Positions 8,987 to 19,827 are shown, numbered from the stretch's first letter. The stretch: 64,000 bases of DNA from AP-15 sp963750195 (GCA_963750195.1 CAVVPS010000001.1:259544-323543), one strand, 5' to 3'. The notes: generated by a model not told the origin, from the sequence alone. A program made the numbers and translations.

Positions 8987-9992
8987 TCAGTAGGTCTGGA
9001 ATGCCCGTTGGATCGCGGCGATCTCGCTGGTCGTCGACAATGCCAGCATCAGTAGTATGCGGGCCTTTTGCGGGCTGAAGTCTTCGCCGGCGATGATCCC
9101 GCTCTCACGCAGCCGGCGGCGCGGGGCGACCCGGCCGCTGAAAGCCCGACTGCATTGGACGATAACAATTCCAGCCTTGGCGGCGCGTTCGAACGCGGTG
9201 CGCTGCTCGGGGGTCGGGCTGCCCGGCGCAAAACCGGCCGAGACGATGCCGCGCGCCCCGGCGGCGGCTGCCGCGTCGATCAGCGCGCCGTCGGCGCCGG
9301 CATAGGAATAGACGATGTCGACCCGCGGCAACGGCGCGGCGAGATCGAGGCCTGAGAACGCGGTGTCGGGCATGTGGGCGCGCAATGGCGAGCGGTAAAA
9401 ATGTACGCCATCGCCATCGACATGGCCGAGCGCGCCGAAATCGAGCGAGCGGAAGGTCTGCACCCGGTAGGTCGAGGTCTTGACCACGTCGCGCGCGGCG
9501 TGGATCTCGTCGTTCAGCACGGCCAGCACGCCCTTCCCGCGCGATTCGGGCGAGCCGGCGACCCGCAGCGCGTTGACGAGGTTCATGCCGGCGTCAGTCC
9601 CGAGCGCGCTTGCCGGCCGCTGCGCGCCGACGAGCACCACCGGCTGACGTCACGGCGAGGGTCAGGTTGAGGAAAAAGCCGGTCTCCTCCAAGGTCGCGG
9701 TGCCGTGCGGGATCACGAACCCCACGATGGCAGGATCGTCGCGCGCGGTACGGTGGATCAGCGCCCGCAGTTCGAGCCAATCCTTGGGGCCGATCTCGGT
9801 GCTGCCGACCTGGCGAAATGTCGCCGTTATCGGGTCGGCGACGAGTCGGGTCTCCGGAAACCGTTCGATCAGCGCCTCGGCGGTCAGCTTCTGCCCGAAA
9901 TCGGGATAATCGAGCACATCGAGGCTCGACGCGCCGAGCGAGGAGATCGTGCCGCCGGTGCCGATTACGGCGATGCGGGGAAGTGTTGCCAT
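8987..9992 (-). CDS. Type II-like L-asparaginase (frame break near 9645)
   Basis: The first half from 9992 has IGTGGTISSLG (catalytic Thr loop) and IPHGTATLEETGFFLNL. The second half, in the next frame, begins VLVGAQRPASALGTDAG and includes DVVKTSTYRVQTF with the conserved catalytic Lys. Together they make about 335 residues, the normal family length. Asparaginase hydrolyses asparagine to aspartate and ammonia. The second active-site motif reads HGTA where E. coli AnsB has HGTD, so the Asp of the Thr-Asp-Lys triad is replaced by Ala. No signal peptide is visible, so the enzyme is probably cytoplasmic. The break sits between two well-conserved blocks and may be a sequence error. Confidence 0.85.
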
Positions 9993-10008
9993 GTTGCGTC
10001 TCCTGCGC

Positions 10009-10212
10009 TCAGCTCGGATCGGTGGCGTCGCCGTGCTCTGCGTATAGCCGAAACGAGACGGCGCCGTAGGTACTGACGAAATACGGCACGAGATAGGTCA
10101 AGGCCAGTTTGGTGAAATCAAGGGACTGACCCGAAAACAATCGGTCCCCCTGGTTGATCAGATTGAGGATTGTGCCGACGATCAGGGCTATCCAAAGCGA
10201 CCGCCGCGGCAC
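10009..10212 (-). CDS. NrtS-like small membrane protein
   Basis: The tail of the minus-strand frame ending at 10009 reads SLWIALIVGTILNLINQGD, then LTYLVPYFVSTYGAVSFRL. Two membrane helices with the LNLINQGD and VPYFVSTYGA blocks resemble the small NrtS family linked to nitrate/nitrite transport. I place the start at the GTG at 10212 (about 67 residues). The coding frame may begin slightly earlier, just after the livF stop at 10283, because the residues before the GTG are not obviously non-coding. It lies downstream of livF on the same strand. Family assignment is from memory of the motif; function is not proven. Confidence 0.6.
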   Translation of the reverse strand: MPRRSLWIALIVGTILNLINQGDRLFSGQSLDFTKLALTYLVPYFVSTYGAVSFRLYAEHGDATDPS

Positions 10213-10282
10213 ACCGCCCGAGACGGCGTAGCGGCACGCGAACTTCCAGCGATGGCGGTTTGGCTCCAGCGGTTCGGCCCCG

Positions 10283-11077
10283 TCACGACAGCCAGCGCTT
10301 GCGGCGCTTGTAGTGTTTGAGGTCGCGGTAGGATTTGCGGACGCCGGCCTCGTTGAGGCCGAGATAGAATTCCTTGATGTCGGAGTTCTGGCGCAAGGCC
10401 TCGGCCGGACCTTCGAGCACGATGCGGCCGTTCTCCATGACATAGCCGTGATCGGCGATGTCGAGCGCCAGTGCCGCGTTCTGCTCGACCAGCAGCACGG
10501 TCAGCCCGCGCTCTTCGCGCAGGCGGCGGATGATGCCGAAGATCTCGGCGACGAGCATTGGCGCCAGGCCGAGCGAGGGTTCGTCGAGCAGGATCACCTT
10601 GGGGTCGCTCATCAAGGCGCGGCCGATCACCAGCATCTGCTGCTCGCCGCCCGACAGGTAGCCCGAGGGCTGGTGACGCCGCTCTCTGAGCGCCGGGAAG
10701 ATATCGAAAATGCCGTCGATGCTTTCGCGGGCGCGGACAAAATCCTTGCGCGTATGGGCGCCGGCGACGAGGTTTTCTTCGACCGTCAAATTCTCGAACA
10801 CCCGCCTGCCCTCGAATACCTGGGTGACGCCGCGCTTGACGACGTCGTGCGGCGGCAGCCGGTCGAGCCGCTGGCCGTCGAGCTCGACCGTGCCTTTGGT
10901 GACCTCGCCGCGCTCGCTGCGCAACAGGCCGGATATCGCCTTCAGGGTCGTCGTCTTGCCGGCGCCGTTGGCGCCGAGGAGGGTCGTGATGCGTCCCTCC
11001 TCGGCACTCAGCGAAACGCCTTTCAGCACCAGGATCACGCCGTCATAGACGACCTCGATGTTGTTGAGCGCCAGCAT
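10283..11077 (-). CDS. livF: Branched-chain amino-acid-type ABC transporter ATPase LivF
   Basis: This intact 264-residue ATPase has Walker A GANGAGKTTTLKAISG, Q-loop region VTQVFEGRRVFENLTV, signature YLSGGEQQMLVIGRAL and Walker B VILLDEPSLGLAP. The LivF-type C-terminal tail is longer than usual and basic (KSYRDLKHYKRRKR). It should pair with LivG (16381-17250) to energise the LivHM permease. It is one of the few frames in this operon without a break. The presence of an acyl-CoA ligase in the cluster suggests an aromatic or fatty acid substrate rather than an amino acid, by analogy with similar clusters; this is inference. Confidence 0.92.
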   Translation of the reverse strand: MLALNNIEVVYDGVILVLKGVSLSAEEGRITTLLGANGAGKTTTLKAISGLLRSERGEVTKGTVELDGQRLDRLPPHDVVKRGVTQVFEGRRVFENLTVEENLVAGAHTRKDFVRARESIDGIFDIFPALRERRHQPSGYLSGGEQQMLVIGRALMSDPKVILLDEPSLGLAPMLVAEIFGIIRRLREERGLTVLLVEQNAALALDIADHGYVMENGRIVLEGPAEALRQNSDIKEFYLGLNEAGVRKSYRDLKHYKRRKRWLS

Positions 11078-11120
11078 CGGGCAACCGCGCGGCGGGATCT
11101 TGGGTAGCTCGCGAGCCGGC

Positions 11121-12368
11121 CTAATCGGACGCCTTGACCGTGTTTTCTACAACGTCGCGATAGGCGCGGAACCAGCCGGTCTCCTTGACGAACTTGCCGT
11201 CATGAACACGGAAGACCTGGACCCAGCCGCCGCCTTCGTGATCGGTTGGGGTGATCTGCAACGGCGGGACAAGACCGCCTAGGGTGAAGTCGTGGATTTG
11301 TTCGAGGCCCTCCTTGATCTGCGGGCCGGTCGGCTTCTGGCCGCCGCTGATCTTCAGCGCGTTCCGGATCGCCTCGACCTGGATAGCCGCCTGCAACAGG
11401 CCGCGGTTGTAGATGACCGTATTATCCATCTCCTTCGGCGGCGCCTTGCCTTCTTTTTTGTACATCGCCTCGATTTGCTGCCGCACCGGATAGTTGTCGC
11501 CTGCGCCGGCGAACTGCAGGGTGTTGTAGCCTTCGGCGACGCTCCAGCCGCCGGCCGCCAGGATGTCAGCCTCGGCCGAGGCCCAGACCAGGCCCAGAAC
11601 CTTCGACAGCGGGTACCCGGCGCCCTTCAGCCCCTTGATCGCGACCGAGGGTGAACGGCCGAACAGATGCATGATGACGAAGTCGGGATGATAGCGCTGA
11701 GTGATGTCGAGAACCTGCGCCCCCATCTCGACCCCCGGCGGCGGCACCGCAAAGGTCCGCAGTTCAAACCCTTCGGTCTTCTGCAGGGCGTCGATGATCG
11801 GCAGCGGTTCCTTGCCGGCCGGGTTGTCGTAGTAGACATAGGCGATCTTCTTGCCTTTGAGGCTGCCGCCGAGTTGATCCTTGGCGAACTTGACCGCCGC
11901 CGCGCCCTGCGACCAATAGCTCGCGGCGACCGGGAACAGATAGGGATAGCGGGTCCCGTCAGCAGCGGCAGAGATGCCGAAGCCGGGCGAGGTCGTCGGC
12001 GATCTTGTCCTGCTTCGAGCCGCTGGTTCAGCGCAACCGTCTGCGGCGTGCCGTAGAGCGTCATCATCACGGCGCCCATCTGCTTCTGCCGCTCGTATGC
12101 TTCGACCGCCGGCGGCACTTTGTATTCGTTGTCGATCTCATCGCCGTTGATCATCTAGCCATCGACGCCGCCCTGGGAGTTGATCAGCTTGTAATAATCC
12201 TGCATCGCCGGGCACAGCACCATGCCGACGATCTGCGTCGCGCCGGTGCGGTCGCACTGCGTCGCCGATCACGATCTCCTTGTGCTGCGCCACGGCTGAC
12301 GCGGCGAGCGCCAGCCCGGTTGCAGCGCCTGCCGCGATCGTCCATGTACCTTCGATAAGATTCGTCAT
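11121..12368 (-). CDS. Periplasmic substrate-binding protein of the liv operon (several frame breaks and a stop)
   Basis: The start is ATG 12368, preceded by GGGAGGAACGACG. A signal peptide follows (TIAAGAATGLALAASAVA). The mature protein is a type I periplasmic-binding protein of the branched-chain class; DNPAGKEPLPIIDALQ, FVIMHLFGRSPSVAIKGLKG and the C-terminal EQIHDFTLGGLVPPLQI are typical. The frame from about 11985 to the stop is intact. Upstream I found a one-base surplus near 12262, a TAG at 12151-12153 (where GGVDG should continue to MINGDEI) and frame changes near 12015 and 11985. The ligand is unknown. It is either a pseudogene or a poorly sequenced functional gene. Confidence 0.8.
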
Positions 12369-12395
12369 CGTCGTTCCTCCCACTGCCTTCATCAG

Positions 12396-13471
12396 TTAAT
12401 AGGAAAATGGCCAAACCCGGAAGTAATTGCGGATGTTGCGCCACAGCCGGTTCAGTCCCTCGGGCTCGACCACCAGGAAAAAGATGATCAGCCCGCCGAA
12501 GATTACGAGCCGTAGATTGGGGACCACGTTGAGCAGGTCCGCATCTGAGAAAAACATGCCACCAAACGAGTCGAGAAACCAGCGCGTCGCGATCGGCAGC
12601 AAGGTCACAAAGATGGCGCCGAAAACCGAGCCCAGTACCGAGCCGAGCCCGCCGATGATGACCATCGCCAGATAGTCGATCGAGACATCGATCTGGAACT
12701 GCTCGTAATTGGCGATCCCGAGATAATAGGTATAGAGCACGCCGGCCACCCCGGCATAAAATGACGAGATCGCAAACGCGTAGAGCTTGTAGCGGAAGAT
12801 GTTGATGCCGATGATCTCGGCGGCGATGTCCTGGTCGCGAATGGCGATAAAGGCGCGGCCGATGCGGCTGCGCACCAGGTTCAGAGGTGCCGACGAATGC
12901 CAGCACCACGAAAAACATCAGGAACAAGTAGATCTGGACTTGCGTGCTTGAGCTGACAATGCCGAAAAAGGACGGGCGCGGGACCTGGATCGAGGCCTGC
13001 ACGCCGCCCGAGATCCGCTGGCACATGATTGATCGTCCACTCGATGATCAGCTGCGCCGCCAAGCGTGGCGATCGCGAGATAGATTCCCTTGATGCGCAA
13101 TGACGGGATGCCGACGATCGAGCCAATCAGCGCCGCCATCAATCCGCCCGCCGGGATCGTGACCCAGAACGGCATGCCGAGACGCGATGATCGAGTTGGC
13201 CGCGGTATAGGCGCCGACCGACATAAAGGCGCCGTGGCCGATCGAGATCTGCCCGGTATACCCGACCAGGATGTTGAGGCCGAGCGCGCCGACGATCGCG
13301 ATCAGGATCAGATTGAGGATCGAAACGTAGTATTCGCTCGAAGGTCAGCGGCACGATGACGATGAACAACGCCGCCAGCGCCGCCACCGCCCATTTCGCG
13401 ATCGGCAGCGGGTAGAGCGCCATGTCGGCGGCGTAGCTGGTCTTGAACACCCCGGATTCGCGGTGAAACAT
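12396..13471 (-). CDS. livM: LivM-type ABC permease (about five frame breaks)
   Basis: The pieces read in order: start MFHRESGVFKTSYAADMALY at 13471; MPFWVTIPAGGLMAALIGS and GIPSLRIKGIYLAIATL near 13110-13175; IIEWTINHVPA near 13040; then the intact block from 12875, RIGRAFIAIRDQDIAAEIIG and DYLAMVIIGGLGSVLGSVFG. These are the signature parts of LivM inner-membrane permeases, total about 358 residues. At four checked breaks (near 13180, 13060, 13025, 12895) deleting one base restores the family sequence; another lies near 13335. The livH frame runs into livM without a stop codon. It forms the transmembrane channel with LivH. Confidence 0.8.
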
Positions 13472-13483
13472 CGCTCCGCCCCA

Positions 13484-14374
13484 GCACACGCGCTCGATCC
13501 GGCGGCGGCCGAAGATGCCTTCGGGGCGGATCATCAGCACCACGATCATCAGGACATAAGGCACAAAATCCTTGGTGCCGCCGCCGACATAGGGGTCGAG
13601 ATAGCCGGCCGCCAAGTTTTCGACGATGCCGACGATCAGCCCGCCGACGACCGCGCCGATGATCGAATCGAGGCCGCCCAGGATCACCACCGGAAACACT
13701 TTGAGGCCGACAAGCGCCAGCTGGTTGTCGACCCCGAGCATCGCCCCCCAGACGACCCCGCCGAGCGCCGAAACAACGCCCGCCATCGCCCAGGCGAGCG
13801 CGAAATAGCGCCGCACATCGATGCCCATCGCCATCGCCACCTGCTGGCTGTCGGCGACGGCGCGCATCGCGATGCCGATGCGGCTCTTCAGGAAAAACCA
13901 GCTGAAGCGCGGCGAGAAAGACGAGGCTGACCCCGCGCCGACCACTTGCACCGGCGGCAGCATGACCGGTCCCAGCGAGATCGGCTCAGTCGCCGATCGG
14001 CATCACGATGGCGCGCGTGCCGGCGCCAAAGGCCAAGGTCGCCGTCCCCCGCAGCACCGCGGCCAGGCCGATCGTCGCCATGACGACGGCGATGACCGGC
14101 CGGCCGATCAGCGGCCGCAACACGACGCGTTCGAGACCGAAGCCGAGCACCACCATGCCGGCGACCGGAGAGCAACGCCGAGACCCAGAACGGCGCGCCG
14201 AGCGAGACTCGGCCGCGCCCGCGGCGATGAAAGCCGGCGAACATGACAAATTCGCCCTGCGCGAAATTGATCGCGTCGGTCGCCTTGTAGATCAGCACAA
14301 AGCCGAGCGCGATCAGCGCATACATCAGCCCGATCATCACCCCGTTGGTCAGCAGGACCAGGGTAAACTGCCAT
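13484..14374 (-). CDS. livH: LivH-type ABC permease (multiple frame breaks)
   Basis: The start is ATG 14374, followed one base out of frame by QFTLVLLTNGVMIGLMYALI, the classic LivH opening. Then come IYKATDAINFAQGEFVMFAGF, LERVVLRPLIGRPVIAVVMA and, in the last frame, AMGIDVRRYFALAWAMAGVV and VVILGGLDSIIGAVVGG. The end is near 13487 at RRRIERV, where a TGC stands in place of a stop, so the frame continues into livM. I count at least six frame changes (near 14371, 14255, 14215, 14165, 13985, 13920). All blocks are strongly conserved. Inner-membrane permease partner of LivM. Confidence 0.78.
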
Positions 14375-14397
14375 CAATCGCATGCCCGGCCATCGTG

Positions 14398-16384
14398 TCA
14401 ACTCAGGCGAGAGGCGGGCTCGCGCGCCGGCTCGGCCGCGCCGGTCCGACGGTCGTCGATTCCTCGATCCGAGCGTCGAGCCAGGGTCGCCTTCCGGCCG
14501 TCCTCATAGGTGATCTCGGTGGTGAGCTCGACCGCCGCCGTCGCCGCCGTAGAACGCCTCGACGACCGCCGCGTATTTTTCGGCGACGAAGCGGCGGCGG
14601 ATCTTGCGCGTGCGGGTGATCTCGTTGTCGTCGGCATCGAATTCCTTGTTGAGCAGCAGAAAGCGGCGGATCCGCGCGGCTGCGGGCAGAGCCGGCGTTG
14701 CATCTCGGCGATCTCTTCGGCGATCAGGCGGCGCACCTCGGGCTTGGCGCTCAAATCCTGGAACGAGGTATAGGCGAGGTTGCGCCGCTCGGCCCAGTTC
14801 CCGACGGTCGTCAGATCGATCGCGATGATCGCCGCGACAAACGGCCGGCGATCGCCAAAGGCCACCGCCTCGGCGATGTAACGGGCTGAATTTGAGCTTG
14901 TTCTCGACGAATTGCGGGGCGAAGGGCGTGCCGTCGGCGAGCTTGCCGACATCCTGGGCGCGGTCGACGATGACGAGATGGCCGCGCGCGTCGATAAAGC
15001 CGGAATCGCCGGTGCGGAACCAGCCGTCCTCGGTCATCGACCGCGGCGCCGGTCGCCTCGGGCTGCTTGTAATAGCCCTTGAAACACCGCGGCCGAGCGG
15101 ATCAGCACCTCGCCGTTCTCGGCAATCCGCACTTCGGTGCCGGGTGTGACCGGGCCGACCGTGTCGGGATCCGCCTCGCCGTCGGGCTGCAGCGAGGCGA
15201 GCCCGGCGAGCTCGGTCGAGCCCCAGACCTGCTTCAGGTTGATCCCGAACGAGCGAAAGAAGCGGAAGGTATCGGGGCCGAGCGGCGCGCCGCCGGTATA
15301 GGCCCAGCGCGCGCGGCGCAAGCCCGAGCTGGTCGCGCACCGGGCCATAGACCAGAACTTCGCCGAGCGCCAGGCCGAGACGCTGCGGCAATGACGGCTT
15401 TTGCCCGGCGCCGCTTGGCGCTCTCGGCCCGCTCGGCGAGGCCGCGGAACAACTCGAAGAGTTCGGCGCTTCATGCGGTGTCGCGTCCGCCGCCCGCACC
15501 CGCAGCTGGGTCAGCATGTTCTCCCAGATGCGCGGCGGCGCGAGCGCGACCGTCGGGCCGAGCTCGCGCAGGTCGCGCTGCACCGTGTCCGGGCGCTCCG
15601 GGCAATTGCAGGTAAATCCGACGAGCAAGGTCAAGCACCAGCGAGAACAGCGACTTGCCGATCCACGCCATCGGCAGATAGCACAGGATGTTGTCGGTCG
15701 GCGCGGATGTCCTCAGCGGCAATAAAGCCCTGCGGCCGCGGCTCAATAGATTGGCGTGCGACAGCATCACCCCTTTCGGGTGGCCGGTGGTGCCCGAGGT
15801 GTAGGTGAGACAGCGCCACATCCTCCGGGGCGCCTTGGTCGATCTCGCCGTCGACATAGCCCGGATGCGATGCGACCGAACTCGCGGCCCGCTGCCTGCA
15901 ACTCGCTCGAACGGTTCGAGCGCTGGGGTCGGATAGTGCCGCATGCCGCGCGGATCGTCGTAGACGACGAGTTCGAGGTGCGGCAGCTGCGCCTTCAAGG
16001 ACAGGATCTTGTCGACCTGCTCCTGGTCCTCGGCGACGACCACCCAGATCTCGGCATGGCTCAGCACAAAGGCCATCTCGGTGGCGATCGCGTCCTGGTA
16101 CATCGGCACCGCGATGCCGCCGAGGCATTGCGCGGCGAGCTGCGCCCAATAAAGCCGTGGCCGGTTGTCGCCGATCACCGCGAGCTTGTCGCCGCGGCGA
16201 AAGCCATGCGCCGCCAAGCCCAGAGCGAAATCGCGCACCTGCCGCTGGTATTCGGCCCAGGTGAAGGTCTGCCAGATGCCGCGGCTCTTTTCGCGGATCG
16301 CCGGCCGCGCGGCCATCGTCGCGGCATTGCGCCGCAGCAGCTTGGGTAGGTCGCAGGCACGGACTGTATCAAGGCGCCAGTCAT
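14398..16384 (-). CDS. Long-chain acyl-CoA ligase-like AMP-forming enzyme (many frame breaks)
   Basis: The start ATG at 16384 overlaps the livG stop. After an early break near 16345 comes a long block with GIWQTFTWAEYQRQVRDFAL, RGDKLAVIGDNRPRLYWAQL and the AMP-binding motif LTYTSGTTGHPKGVMLSHAN. Further pieces in alternating frames are PTVALAPPRIWENMLTQLRV, EVLVYGPVRDQLGL, DGWFRTGDSGFIDARGHLVI, VDRAQDVGKLADGTPFAPQF and a C-terminal part near 14620-14770. Expected length is about 660 residues, matching the long-chain acyl-CoA ligase class. Ligases of this kind often sit beside liv-type transporters and would activate the imported acid to its CoA ester. The gene as given cannot be translated. 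Confidence 0.78.
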
Positions 16385-17250
16385 TCGGCAGCCTCCTCGC
16401 GCACCTGCGCCGCCGCCGAGATAGGCGCGGATCACCTCCGGGTGGCGCTGCACCTCGCCGGGGTGCCGTCGGCGATCTTGCGGCCGTGATCGAGCACGGC
16501 AACCCGCTCGGAAATGTCCATCACCACCGCCATGTCGTGCTCGATCAGGATGACCGTCGTACCCCATTCCCGGTTCACCTCGAGAATGAAGCGGGCCATG
16601 TCCTCTTTTTCTTCCTGGTTCATGCCGCCCATCGGCTCATCGAGCAGTAGGAGCTTGGGGTCGAGCGCCAGGGCGCGGCCAAGTTCGACCCGCTTTCTGA
16701 GCCCATAGGCGAGCCCGCTGGTCGGCTGCTTGCGCAGATCCTCGAGCTCGAGGAGCTCGATCAGCTCTTCGACTCGCGCGCGGTGGGCCACCTCTTCGCT
16801 CTGCGCCAGCCCCCAATAGACAAAGGAGGACAACACCCCGGCGCGCATCTGCACATGCCGGCCCAGCATGATGTTGTCGAGCACCGTCATGCCGCCGAAC
16901 AGCGCGATGTTCTGAAAGGTGCGGGCGATGCCGAGTGCCGCGACGCCGGAAGGACGGGTCCCGGTGATGTCTTTGCCCTCGAACCGGATCGAGCCGGTGT
17001 CCGGCCGGTAGAAGCCACTGATGATGTTGAGCAGCGAGGTCTTGCCGGCGCCGTTCGGGCCGATGATCGAGATCAGCCCACCGCGCCGCACCGAGAGCGA
17101 GACATCTTCGACCGCGCGCACGCCGCCAAAATGCTTCGAAACCCCGGAAACGGCGAGCAGCATTTCGCCGCCCGCTGGACCCTCACGACCGCTTACATTG
17201 CCCGACACGATGCCGTCCGCATTTCCTCGCCTGCCCGCCGCATCATCCAT
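16381..17250 (-). CDS. livG: Branched-chain amino-acid-type ABC transporter ATPase LivG (C-terminal frame breaks)
   Basis: The main frame from 17250 has Walker A IGPNGAGKTSLLNIISGFY, the LivG block ALGIARTFQNIALFGGMTV, signature AYGLRKRVELGRALALDP and Walker B LLLLDEPMGGMNQEE. The last 25 residues change frame near 16455 (ADGTP, then EVQRHPEVIRAYLGGG) and again near 16400, to end REEAAE with a TGA that overlaps the ligase ATG. An N-terminal extension of about 28 residues is present; a later start is possible. It should work with LivF, H, M and the binding protein. Confidence 0.87.
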
Positions 17251-17406
17251 GCCGAGCGATTATGGCCGGCATGATGCTGACGCCGAACCGGAGAATGCAA
17301 CCGCTTCAGCAGCGATTTACGCGGTGATGCGCAGGCGCTTGCGAGCAGGTTGCGGCGCGTGAAAGGATCGGCCGCGTGATTGCCGGCTTTACGGTGGTTA
17401 ACGAGG

Positions 17407-18406
17407 ATGTCCGAACCGGATACCTTGCCGACGACGGTGCTGACCGGGTTTCTCGGCAGCGGCAAAACCACCTTGCTTCGCCGCGCGCTGACCTCGCCGG
17501 CGCTCGCCGACACCGCCGTGATCATCAACGAGATCGGCGAGATCGCGATCGACCATCACCTCGTCGATTTCGTCGAAGGCAGCGTCGTCGAGTTGCCGGG
17601 CGGGTGCCTGTGCTGCGCCGTTCGCGAGGATCTCGCGCGAACCTTGCGCAGCCTGCTCGACCGGCGCGAGGCGGGCGAGATCCGACGGTTTCGCCGGATC
17701 GTAATCGAAACCACCGGTCTCGCCGATCCGGCGCCGATTCTCTATACTTTGGGCGCCGACCCGATGCTCGACCATTGCCTGCATTTGGCCGGGGTCGTCA
17801 CCATGGTCGACGCGTTAACTGGGGCCGACACCCTCGGCCGCTTCGCCGAGGCGGCCCGCCAGACGGCCCTCGCCGACACCTTGGTCATCAGCAAGACCGA
17901 TCTTGCCCCGCTTGGCCCCGCCCTGACGCGCCGGCTCGATGCGGATCAACGACCGCGCCGACCGCGCATTTTGGCGGCCGCGGCCGAGCGACGCCGGCAC
18001 GGTATTGTTCGCTGCGGCAAGTCGCACCGCGCCCGCGCTGCTGCCGAGCGACCCAGTTGCCGCCCATACGCACGGCATCGACACCTTTGCAGTCAGTCTC
18101 GGCGGCGCGATGACCCGGCTCGACTTCGCCCGCGCCCTTGGTGGGCTTGCCCGTGCGCGCGGGAACGATTTGCTGCGGGTCAAGGGGATTGTGCTTTTCT
18201 CCGACCGCCCGCAGGGGCCGGCGGTGGTGCAGGCCGCGCAGCACGCGATGTTCGCGCCGGAATGGCTCGACGCCTGGCCGCAGGACTGGCCCGGAGGTGA
18301 TCGCCGCAGCCGCCTTGTCTTTATCGTGCACGAAATTCCCCGGATCGAGATCCTCGCACATTTCGCTTTTGCCGACGCTGCCCTGTGGCACACCTCGAGC
18401 GGATGA
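17407..18406 (+). CDS. CobW/YjiA-family GTPase (frame break near 17935)
   Basis: A G3E P-loop GTPase and likely metallochaperone. The start at ATG 17407 gives VLTGFLGSGKTTLLRRAL (Walker A), then INEIGEIAIDHHLV, the GGCLCCAVREDL motif with the metal-binding CxCC, IETTGLADPAPI and SKTDLAPLG (guanine recognition). After one frame change near 17935 it continues INDRADRAFW to the C-terminal CobW domain (LLRVKGIVLFSDRP, VQAAQHAMFAPEW), total about 333 residues. These proteins deliver zinc or other metals to client enzymes. It lies directly upstream of an amidohydrolase on the same strand; a metal-delivery relation is only a possibility. Confidence 0.86.
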
Positions 18407-18594
18407 GATCTCTCACACTCCCCACCCCGCTGGAGAGTCCCTCGTTGACCTCCCGCAGTTCGAAGGTTATGGGCTATCGATGAGCCTCGGCGTGGACATC
18501 GTAAGACGACAACGGCCGCAGGTAGATGCGCCCGCTTAGGGTGCTCTCGGCCACGGTTCCCGTTGCTGACAGTCTGGAACGGAAGGAGCAAGAC

Positions 18595-19806
18595 ATGAAA
18601 GAGGGCTTTCGGTTTGTCGACTGCGACATGCACATCATGGAGCCGACCGACCTCTTCGACAGATATCTCGACCCCGCGTTCAAGCCACGGATCACCTCGG
18701 CGATGCAGCCGGTCGATGGCGGCAGCACCGGGATGCGGCGCCGGCCGTTGTGGTTCTTCGACGGCACGCCGACCAGCAATGACGGCAACGTTTCGCAATA
18801 CAACCGCATTCGCGGCCCGCTCGTCGGCGCCCGCGGCAACAAGAACGTCATGTTCGCGGTCGAGCGCGGCTACGACGCTGAGGCGCAGATCATCGGCATG
18901 GAGATGGAAGGGATCGACATCGCCGTCTTGTTCCCGACCGCCGGCCTGTCGTTTCTCGCGCGAGACGATATGGACCCGCAGTTTTCCAACGCGATCTGCC
19001 GCGCCTACAATGACTGGCTGCACGATTTCGTTCAGCACAGTCCGGACCAGCTCAAAATGGCGGCGATGCTGCCGGTGCACGATGTCAACCTCGCCTGCCG
19101 CGAGCTGCATCGCTGCGTCAAGGAGTACGGCGCGGTCGGCGCCTTTGTCCGGCCGAACTACGTCAATGGCCGCTATTGGCACTCGACGTATTGGGACCCG
19201 CTCTACGGCATGCTGCAGGACCTCCAGGTGCCGTTGTGTTTCCATGAAGGCACCGGCTCGTATTACTCGACGATCGAGCCGCGATTTGGCGAGAACCGCT
19301 TCATGCGCCATGTCGCCAGCCATTCGACCGAGATGCAGCTGGCATTGATCGCACTGATGCTGGGCGGCATCCTCGAATCGTATCCGCGGTTGAAGGTGGC
19401 GTTTCTCGAAGCGCAGAGCTGGTGGGTGCCGGGGCTATTGGGGCGGATCGAATGGGATCTGCGCCAGCACCACCAGGCCGACGCGCCCTATCTAAAGCTG
19501 ACGCCCTTCGAATATTGGCAGCGCAACTGTTTCTCGGCGATCGAGAGCGGCGAGCGCGAGGTCGGCTCGGTCGTCGAGTTGCTGGGCGGCGCCGACAACA
19601 TCTGTGTGTCGAGCGATTTCCCGCATTTCGACTCGAGCTTCCCCGACGTGTCGAATCGGGTATTGCACAACCCCAGCATCACCCCGGAAATCGGCGCCAA
19701 GATCCTGTCGGGCGGTGCTCGCCTATATGGGTTCCACGCAGATGATTTCGGACGGGCCGATGCCGCCGCCAAGCGCCGTGACAACGTGACGGCCGGCCAC
19801 GCCTAA
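18595..19806 (+). CDS. Amidohydrolase family 2 metal-dependent hydrolase/decarboxylase
   Basis: The start is ATG 18595, preceded by GGAAGGAG eight bases away. The 403-residue product has the TIM-barrel amidohydrolase-2 features: VDCDMHIMEPTDLFDRYLDP (DxHxxE metal-binding opening), FVRPNYVNGRYWHSTYWDP, CFHEGTGSYY, LKVAFLEAQSWWVPGLL and the C-terminal Asp block VSSDFPHFDSSFPD. The family includes ACMS decarboxylase-like and related aromatic or sugar lactone enzymes; substrate cannot be deduced. The frame is intact. The preceding GTPase gene is on the same strand with a 188-base gap that shows no other gene. Confidence 0.88.
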   Translation: MKEGFRFVDCDMHIMEPTDLFDRYLDPAFKPRITSAMQPVDGGSTGMRRRPLWFFDGTPTSNDGNVSQYNRIRGPLVGARGNKNVMFAVERGYDAEAQIIGMEMEGIDIAVLFPTAGLSFLARDDMDPQFSNAICRAYNDWLHDFVQHSPDQLKMAAMLPVHDVNLACRELHRCVKEYGAVGAFVRPNYVNGRYWHSTYWDPLYGMLQDLQVPLCFHEGTGSYYSTIEPRFGENRFMRHVASHSTEMQLALIALMLGGILESYPRLKVAFLEAQSWWVPGLLGRIEWDLRQHHQADAPYLKLTPFEYWQRNCFSAIESGEREVGSVVELLGGADNICVSSDFPHFDSSFPDVSNRVLHNPSITPEIGAKILSGGARLYGFHADDFGRADAAAKRRDNVTAGHA

Positions 19807-19827
19807 GGCATCCGCTCAATTCGACTG

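Noticed and set aside
17815..19323. 502-codon frame on the minus strand over the CobW GTPase and amidohydrolase
   Set aside because: The plus-strand genes have all family motifs; this frame has none.
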